Shown here one piece after another: positions 60,205 to 64,000 of a stretch of DNA of 64,000 nucleotides (the stretch's first letter is position 1; each line of letters begins with the position of its first letter). Origin of the DNA: Ricinus communis (lineage: Eukaryota; Streptophyta; Magnoliopsida; Malpighiales; Euphorbiaceae); contig NC_063263.1 of NCBI RefSeq assembly GCF_019578655.1, forward strand, positions 4,784,001 through 4,848,000, written 5' to 3'. The position numbers and the translations under genes were made by a program. The notes beneath the pieces were generated by a model. It was not told the DNA's origin. It was given only the letters and a program-made list of their open reading frames with translations, and made no database searches.

Positions 60205-62000
60205 GTGAAGGTTGGGGCCACTCAAGGCTGGCCTGCCCCACCTTTTTAGAGCTGCATGTAGAAAATTTCCTATCCTTCACTTTCTCTATGTGTCTTGATT
60301 CATTTTCTTCAAAACCACGCTTACATGGAATAGTCGTTAGTAGCTCTGAAATTTCAGTTATCACCACACCCTGCCTTGCCCTTACCTTCCATTTTTTCAT
60401 TTGTCGAGCTGGTTCCATCTTTTGAAGTGAGTTGTCATAGAATATGTCTTGAGATGGTAGGTTAGTAGCCTCATCCACCTCATCTGTCAAAACCCTAGTT
60501 GCAACCCTAATGGCATCCGTGGGTTGAAATGTCTTCATAGGACTGCTAGAAAGGCCTGAAGAAGCGACTATCAAATTATGGGTCTCATTTTCACGATTAG
60601 AATGTTGTCACAATATGTCTATTTCCACTTCAACCTGGTTATCTATAAACAAAATATCATCACATCCCAAACTAGCATATTTGCTTCGCATGAAAGAGCT
60701 CAACATATCCAAGAAGTAGGGCGTAGGATTAATGGGTGCAACTAAGCTTTAAAATCCATTCTCTTATTTTTTATACTTGGAAATGGTCCATTTGCCCCCA
60801 GCTCTAATAGCTTTACATATTCTTGTTCAAAGACTGGAGGAATACTTGGTCTAGGCATATGGCTCACAACCTGAGGCCAATTATCCATATCCACAGAAGA
60901 CTCAGCTCCTCAATCTATTGACTTTGAACTTATCCCCCATGTAGAAGTCATAGCCTGGCGCACTATTCCTTTCTTCTCCCAATGCGCATGTAATAGTAAT
61001 AAATCCTGGTGTAGTTCCTTGTTCTTCTTATTTGACGGCACCTCTTATCATTTCTCATAACATCATTAGTAGAGGTTTGGAAGGTACCAAAGCCTCTCGT
61101 GACCTCAGTCCCTAACATATCTTTTTCCAATACATTAGAAGCTGCACTAGAATATTGTCCCATTTCAGACCCTAGTTGTGACATTGTAGCATGCAAACTC
61201 GAGCTCATCTCCTGTGCTCCTTGTTTAGATGATTTCCAAGCAGATATGCTTGGTAACTGATTAATCTCAATATGCTTAGAATGGTATATTTTCTATAGGA
61301 GTGGAAAGGAGGACAAAGGCCTTTCCTTGTTTGCCGCTGCTTCCATGTTTTCCTCTCTACAAGGACAAGCTTTCACTATATGCCCCAAAATTCCACAGTA
61401 GTAGCAAACTGTAGGAAGTTGCTCATAACAAAATGGACACAAATGGTCTAAAGGACGTTTTTTTAAACGAAACCCCTTAAAACCTTTTTCATCTATCCAA
61501 TTGAACATGAACACTCATACGTAGAAACTTCACCCCATTCACCCTTTTTAAACCTTTTTCATCTATACAGATCAAACCACCAAAATATTTGCTTATTTTG
61601 GTGGCATTAGACTTGTTTACCTTATTCGGCGGAAGGTTTCTGACTTGCACCTAAAACGGGGAAAATGAGAAATCAACTTCATCTATGGCTTTGTTTGAAG
61701 GCCATTGTTGAATATTCACTAAATGGTTCTAAACTGACCACGGCCTCCCTGTTAACACTTTTGTATATTCCTCAGCACATTCCAAAAAGAAAAGAAAAAT
61801 GTATTTAGAAAGCTTTGTAACCTTGAACTGCCTAGAAAGTCACCATGTAGGTGTAAACGCTTCTTGAATCACTATGCTGCTAAAAACTTTTATGGATACG
61901 ACCCTTCCTACCGGCTAAAAGGATTCATCAGATTCATATCATCTTCAGGATAAAGTTCAAGGATTGGATCAAAGCACTAAAGGTCTTACAACGATTGGTC
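60205..62000 (-). pseudogene. LINE ORF1 (nucleic-acid-binding protein) remnant
   Basis: A DUF4283-like region near 61800-61650 (a FVLECAEEYTKVLTGRPWSV stretch) is followed by the knuckle CYYCGILGHIVKAC in the 73-codon open stretch 61293-61514, then a linker and the open stretch 60200-60574 at the C-terminus. Interrupted by stops. ORF1 and ORF2 meet at about 60202. Confidence 0.8.
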
Positions 62001-63059
62001 TTCCATTGCACGCAAGACTAAATCATAAGTTTTGAAAATAGATAGATATAAATAGATAGTGATAGTATCAGAACAGGGGAAGCTAAAAGGAGCTAAAGAA
62101 AATCTATAGAAAGGAGCTGAAAAGACTCTTCAAATTCTAACTAGAGATGTCTTAGTTTTCCACCTGTTTTGCTTGAAAAACAAAATGTCTAAAGGAATCT
62201 AATGACTTGAGCTGATACACTCATTAATTTCCTAAAGCATGTCTACTTAGTTGATACTAACGGGACTTTCTCCCATTGATACTCAAGGACTTTCTCCCTC
62301 TAATCTCTCTCATTATCTAATGTTAAAATATGAGGTTCATTTCCTTCCCCGAATAAGATAAATTAAGGTTGTATATTGATGTTTTATTTTATTTATTTAA
62401 ATTAGATTAGGGTATTTTTTAATATTTAAAATTATTATATTTTAATATTTTATAATTATTTATTTTACTTATGTAAATTAAATTATAAACTTCTTCATGT
62501 ATATGTACTTTATTTTGTTGATTATTAATTAACACGTTATCATTTCTAGTCGTTTACTCGCATGTGACGACTGATATAAGTATTTTAATTATAAATAATA
62601 ATATATACTGAATTTATATATAAAATTAAAGGTAAAGTTTTAAAAACTATCATTTGGTTTGATGTTTTTACACTTGAGGGACAAAAGTATTTTTTGTATC
62701 AAATGAGTAACATGTATTTCATTTTTTTTTATCATTTTTAGGCACATTCAATGTTTTTCTGATTTTTTTAGATTGTAGATATTAATAGAAATAAAAATAT
62801 TTGATAAAATAAGTATTTTTGATTAATTTAGCATCCGATTAAAATGGAAATAACTTCTTGAGTTTTCTTTATTAATTTTTTTTATGAAAACTTGCTTTTT
62901 ATACTTTTATTTTTTTGACAATAAATTCTTATACTTATTTTTAGCAATAATAATCCCTTGAGATTTATTATTTAAAATTTGATTAATAACAAATAGTAAA
63001 AATATTATAATCTAATTTAACTTATTATTTTAAGTAATAATATTTATAGAATTAGTTCA
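62001..63059. other. LINE 5' flank and AT-rich stretch
   Basis: The first 300 bases may be the LINE 5' leader. The rest is AT-rich. A block at 62640-62820 has the look of a transposon end, but no inverted partner was found. Confidence 0.35.
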
Positions 63060-63061
63060 TG

Positions 63062-63345
63062 ACCCGTAGACTTTCTACCTCCATACAACACTGCTCCGCC
63101 AGGCTTTTGCCTATTACGTAAAATTCTCTATTGCTGCCTCATAAAAGAGTCTAGGTCGTGTTTCAATCCTAGTGTAGCTAGTCATCCTCTTGAACCAACT
63201 ACCGATCATTGTCTTCGTAAGCTATAGCCTCATTAATTAGCTAGTCAGACACGAATCCCTCCTTGGACAGATTCCTCCTTTTGCTCCTTAACCTACAAGA
63301 TATTAGCAACCGTTTTCAACTGTTATGGAGTGCATCCCTTTGTCC
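63062..63345 (-). pseudogene. Nuclear copy of plastid 16S rRNA fragment (NUPT), decayed
   Basis: The plus strand shows the reverse complement of the 5' domain of bacterial-type 16S rRNA. Words include ACAACACTGCTCCGCCAGGC, GCTGCCTCATAAAAGAGTCT (from GCTGCCTCCCGTAGGAGTCT) and ATTCCTCCTTTTGCTCCT. The last is a plastid rather than mitochondrial feature, as I recall it. Many C-to-T and G-to-A changes, as expected for an old methylated insertion in nuclear DNA, mark it as a pseudogene. Confidence 0.85.
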
Positions 63346-63420
63346 AAGTTTTGAAAGAACAATGTTTTTTTTTTTTTATTCTGATAGGTTGATTAATTTC
63401 TACAAACATAATAAAGGATG

Positions 63421-63710
63421 TATAGAGTGGCAATTTGCCCTTGAACTTTAAAGCGAGGGTCAATTAACCCCAAAATTAGCTTTGTGGCTATTTTATCAAG
63501 GACATTTCAATTAATGGCCGATTTGCCCCGTTATTTGGCTTTCAGCCGATGCGTCTACATCACTCGCCTCAAAATTATTAATAAAATAATTTTAACTATT
63601 AAAAAATAGCAACATTAATCTTTTAGTTATATAACCAAAAAGACTAAAGTGGCAATATGCCCTTTCAACTTTAAAGTGAGGGTCAAATTAACCCTAAAAT
63701 TAAGTAGTAA
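63421..63710. repeat. Pair of direct repeats of about 55 bp
   Basis: Bases at about 63423-63479 (GAGTGGCAATTTGCCCTTGA onward) recur at about 63650-63707 in the same orientation with a few changes. The spacing is about 228 bp. This could be tandem units of a repeat that continues past the window or termini of a short LTR-like element. No gene is present. Confidence 0.7.
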
Positions 63711-64000
63711 CTTGCATAAAATAAAAAAGAAATCACGACTTAAATTTCACAATTTGAATATGAAATTCATTAACTAGTAACTTTCAAATGTTAGAATTAC
63801 AAAGCTAAAAATAGACACCATTTAAATGGTTAAATACAATGGCCCTAGATCAATCGTACTATATACTAAAAAAATTTCAGCTATATTATTTTTTTGAACT
63901 AAAAAGCATTCTAAACTCAAAAAATTCTCTATGCCAAAAGGTTTCTATACCAAAAAGTGTCAATTTAGCAAAAAGTTTCCCAAATTAACTGTTTGTGCAA
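63711..64000. other. Window end, no gene recognised
   Basis: AT-rich sequence with words CAAAAAGT repeated near 63950-63980. Nothing else is seen. Confidence 0.35.

Larger units (their letters stand above)
54870..62000 (-). mobile_element. L1-type LINE, decayed, interrupted by a hAT element
   Basis: On the minus strand in order: ORF1 with DUF4283-like region and CCHC knuckle (62000-60205), ORF2 start at about 60202 (MRIFSWNCQ), endonuclease split by the hAT at 57932-59600, reverse transcriptase (57249-56182), zinc-finger RVT domain (about 55480-55067) and the beginning of an RNase H domain (about 55000-54870), where it is truncated. Many stops and shifts are present. Confidence 0.85.

Noticed and set aside
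1..64000. CRISPR arrays, operons, riboswitches
   Set aside because: No regularly spaced short repeats or bacterial gene organisation; the DNA is plant nuclear.

Overview
The window reads as AT-rich nuclear DNA of a eudicot plant. The evidence is multi-exon GT-AG genes, secreted dirigent proteins, a plant-type amidase family, a nuclear tRNA relic, a decayed plastid 16S rRNA fragment, and plant Copia, Gypsy, LINE, MULE, hAT and Helitron elements together with an endogenous caulimovirid. The species cannot be fixed from sequence alone; a Euphorbiaceae-like genome would fit but is only a guess. All the protein-coding genes of the host lie on the minus strand.

Layout. 1-11 kb: a tRNA-Gln-like pseudogene, a 352-bp tandem duplication, then inverted-repeat DNA transposons (two nested pairs) and a broken LINE fragment. 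11.7-19 kb: three dirigent loci. The first is intact. The second is only a C-terminal stump joined in frame to a Copia fragment. The third has a shifted C-terminus. A probable Helitron lies between the last two. 20.4-54 kb: five tandem copies of an amidase-signature gene, all with the same five-exon plan, here called AMI-1 to AMI-5. AMI-2 (519 aa) and AMI-3 (510 aa) are open and keep the Lys / cis-Ser / Ser triad. AMI-1 and AMI-4 carry many stops and frameshifts. AMI-5 is nearly intact (one missing base in exon 5) but is stretched over 11.6 kb. Its intron 2 holds a rearranged endogenous pararetrovirus in head-to-head inverted copies plus a LINE tail, and its intron 1 holds a MULE. A decayed Gypsy element separates AMI-2 from AMI-3. 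54.9-62 kb: a minus-strand L1-type LINE, split inside its endonuclease by a hAT element with a perfect 8-bp target duplication. 62-64 kb: AT-rich DNA, a decayed plastid 16S fragment and a pair of direct repeats.

Functionally the window is a tandem array of presumably secreted enzymes: dirigent proteins, which steer phenoxy-radical coupling in lignan and lignin chemistry, and amidase-signature hydrolases of unknown substrate. The array is decaying and being invaded by mobile DNA. I found no convincing previously undescribed system. The most notable points are the AMI-5 locus with its pararetroviral inverted repeat in an intron, an AMI-2 intron whose retention would keep the frame, the Copia-dirigent chimera, and the tRNA-Gln body carrying an Arg-type anticodon.
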